The notes below the pieces were generated by a model. That model worked only from the letters and a program-made list of their open reading frames with translations. It made no database searches and was not told the origin of the DNA. This document shows, piece after piece, positions 5,290 to 6,785 of a stretch of 6,785 nucleotides of DNA. Origin of the DNA: an uncultured Christensenella sp. (GTDB lineage: Bacteria > Bacillota > Clostridia > Christensenellales > UBA1242); NCBI GenBank assembly GCA_905212505.1, contig CAJMEO010000023.1, positions 1 to 6,785 on the forward strand. The letters are read 5' to 3'. Both the position numbers and the translations under genes were made by a program. Position 1 is the first letter of the stretch; the number at the start of each line of letters is the position of its first letter.

Positions 5290-6543
5290 ATGAGCAAATA
5301 TAAGATATACGGGGGAAGAGTTTTAGATGGAAAAATAAGAGTGGCAACAAGCAAAAATGCCACTCTTCCAATTTTGGCGGGTTCAATACTTTCAGAAAAG
5401 GAAGTTATCTTAAACAACCTTCCAAATTTTTCTGATGTAGACAACATGCAACAAATTTTAAAGCATCTTGGTTGTAACATTTTGAAAGCCGAAAACAAAA
5501 CTATTGTTAACACTGAGAATTTATCTACATACTATATTCCGAATATCTTAACAAAAGGCATAAGATCTTCAATTTTTATGCTTGGTCCTATGCTTACTAA
5601 GTTCAAAAAAGCAAAAATTTCTTTTCCGGGCGGTTGTAATATTGGAAATCGTCCAATAGACTTGCACTTGAAAGGCCTAAGAGCATTAAATTGTAAAATC
5701 AGCGAAGCCCATGGCTATCTTGATTGCGATGGGGGCAATATGAAGCCTGCCGACATTCATCTTGACTTTCCGTCTGTTGGTGCAACCGAAAACATTATGA
5801 TGGCTGCTGTGAAACTTTCAGGAACGACAAGAATTTTCAATGCTGCACGAGAACCTGAAATTGTTGATCTTCAAAACTTTTTGAACAAAATGGGTGCAAA
5901 AATTTCCGGTGCGAATGACGGAATAATTACAATTGAAGGGGTTAAAAATTTTGCTCGTTTTACCTCTTACACTCCAATTTCAGACCGTATTATTGCAGGC
6001 ACGTATCTTATTGCTTGCTTAATTTGTGGGGGAAATGTCGAAATTTGCAATATTAATCCAGAACATATTTACAGTTTAATTTCAAAACTTAAAAATTGTG
6101 CTTGCAATTTGAGTGTAAAAAATGATAGAATAAATTTGAAGGTTAATTCAAAAATATCAGCAATGAATGTTCAAACAAACCCATATCCTGGTTTCCCAAC
6201 CGATTTGCAACCACAACTTGTAAGTTTGCTTTCTGTGGCAAATGGCACAAGCGTGGTGACTGAAAATTTGTTTGAAACAAGATTTAAGCATATTCCTGAA
6301 TTAATTAAAATGGGTGCAAAAATAACTGTTAAAGATAAACTTGCAATTATAAATGGCGTTGAAAATTTAAGTGGAGCTGAAGTTTGTGCAACTGATTTAC
6401 GCGCAGGCGCAGCACTGGTGCTTGCAGGTTTAAAAGCAAAAGGCTATACAATTGTTGATGACATTTTTCATATTAATCGCGGTTATGAAAATCTTAAAGA
6501 CGAACTTAACAGTTTAAATGCAAACATAACTTTAATAGACTGA
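5290..6543 (+). CDS. murA: UDP-N-acetylglucosamine 1-carboxyvinyltransferase MurA
   Basis: MurA transfers enolpyruvate from PEP to UDP-GlcNAc, the first committed step of peptidoglycan synthesis, in the cytoplasm. The 417 residues match the family (about 419) and span both EPSP-synthase-like domains. Key residues fall at almost the same numbers as in E. coli: Lys22-Asn23 in SKNATLPILAG (21-31), the PEP-loop Cys116 in GGCNIGNRPIDLH (114-126), the catalytic Asp305 in PYPGFPTDLQPQ (298-309) and Arg397 in HINRGYENL (394-402). Cys at 116, rather than Asp, predicts the usual fosfomycin-sensitive type. The second glycine-rich region is CATDLRAGAALVLAG (366-380). The ATG lacks a clear Shine-Dalgarno, yet the N-terminus aligns well, so the start is kept. 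Many Firmicutes carry two MurA paralogues, and I cannot tell which this is. Its neighbour suggests a cell-wall and division operon. Confidence 0.95.
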   Translation: MSKYKIYGGRVLDGKIRVATSKNATLPILAGSILSEKEVILNNLPNFSDVDNMQQILKHLGCNILKAENKTIVNTENLSTYYIPNILTKGIRSSIFMLGPMLTKFKKAKISFPGGCNIGNRPIDLHLKGLRALNCKISEAHGYLDCDGGNMKPADIHLDFPSVGATENIMMAAVKLSGTTRIFNAAREPEIVDLQNFLNKMGAKISGANDGIITIEGVKNFARFTSYTPISDRIIAGTYLIACLICGGNVEICNINPEHIYSLISKLKNCACNLSVKNDRINLKVNSKISAMNVQTNPYPGFPTDLQPQLVSLLSVANGTSVVTENLFETRFKHIPELIKMGAKITVKDKLAIINGVENLSGAEVCATDLRAGAALVLAGLKAKGYTIVDDIFHINRGYENLKDELNSLNANITLID

Positions 6544-6544
6544 G

Positions 6545-6785
6545 ATGAAAAAAAATAAAAGTTTAATTATAATTTTATCTGTTTTGGCTTTTATTGTGCT
6601 TTTGGTCGTTTTGACAAGCGCAATTTTTTGCCTTAAAAATGCTGAACTTAATTTTTTATCTAACACAATAAAATTAACTGGACAAGATGATGCAATTTTG
6701 CAAAGCGCTGAAATAAAATATAACAAAAGCATATTTTTTACTAATAAAAATGAATATGTCAAAAATTTGGAAGAAAAAAATCCTT
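6545..6785 (+). CDS. ftsQ: FtsQ/DivIB-type division protein, N-terminal part (runs off the window)
   Basis: The frame is open from ATG 6545 to the window edge (80 codons). It has a short basic cytoplasmic N-terminus (MKKNKS), one membrane helix (about 7-30), then an outside segment beginning LKNAELNFLSNTIKLTG (30-46). That segment continues with KYNKSIFFTNKNEYVKNLEEKNP (58-80). This follows the FtsQ/DivIB POTRA layout: the strand after the helix, an acidic helix, an 'N-K-S-I-F' segment, and a helix ending in a Pro before the next strand. FtsQ/DivIB is a bitopic scaffold of the divisome. It starts one base after the murA TGA, so the two are translationally coupled, as murA/murB-ftsQ neighbours often are. 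There is no Shine-Dalgarno of its own. With only 80 residues, another single-pass POTRA protein cannot be excluded. Confidence 0.7.
   Translation, partial: MKKNKSLIIILSVLAFIVLLVVLTSAIFCLKNAELNFLSNTIKLTGQDDAILQSAEIKYNKSIFFTNKNEYVKNLEEKNP

Noticed and set aside
5283..5513. 76-codon minus-strand frame over the murA start
   Set aside because: It is antisense to the conserved N-terminus of MurA, with no Shine-Dalgarno or terminator.
6532..6762. 76-codon minus-strand frame at the right edge
   Set aside because: The plus-strand frame here starts right after murA and encodes a sensible membrane anchor plus POTRA-like segment. The minus frame has no such support.

Overview
The window looks like chromosomal DNA from a low-GC Firmicute, most likely an uncultured Clostridia-type or related lineage. 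It is very AT-rich, codons end mostly in A or T, and the Asp23/Gls24-fakA pair and the feoA-feoB pair are in arrangements familiar from Firmicutes. TGA ends feoA and murA and TGG encodes Trp, so the mycoplasma code is not used. I see no mobile element, tRNA, rRNA or CRISPR array, and no gene-free stretch longer than about 230 bases.

Layout. (1) Bases 1-187 are a divergent promoter region. One well-formed promoter points left out of the window, and another points right into an operon of an Asp23/Gls24 (YloU-type) protein (188-538) and the fatty-acid kinase catalytic subunit FakA/YloV (574-2208). (2) Bases 2209-2293 hold AT-only palindromes and a perfect 14-bp hairpin. The hairpin serves as a shared bidirectional terminator for fakA and for a convergent, unrecognised 62-aa Ser/Lys/Arg-rich gene on the minus strand (2294-2482). 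(3) Bases 2495-2721 are a second divergent regulatory region carrying an 8-bp inverted repeat and repeated TTTACAT motifs. (4) feoA (2722-2976) and feoB (2973-5102) overlap by four bases and encode a ferrous-iron transport system. (5) Bases 5103-5289 are a repeat-rich leader with a candidate extended -10 promoter. It is followed by murA (5290-6543), and one base later by the start of a membrane-anchored POTRA protein, probably FtsQ/DivIB, which runs off the end.

How the genes work together: the first operon covers use of exogenous fatty acids (FakA) and a probable envelope-associated protein (Asp23 family). The Feo pair imports Fe(II). The last pair links the first committed step of peptidoglycan synthesis to the division machinery.

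The most unusual part is FeoB. Its G-domain keeps G1, switch I and G3, but the guanine-specificity motif G4 reads NFKN instead of N-x-x-D, and G5 is also degenerate. The first membrane gate motif reads GCSTTA instead of the usual GCNVPA. The protein also has an extra C-terminal membrane segment followed by a Cys-rich tail, which looks like a built-in version of the small FeoB-associated Cys-rich membrane protein.
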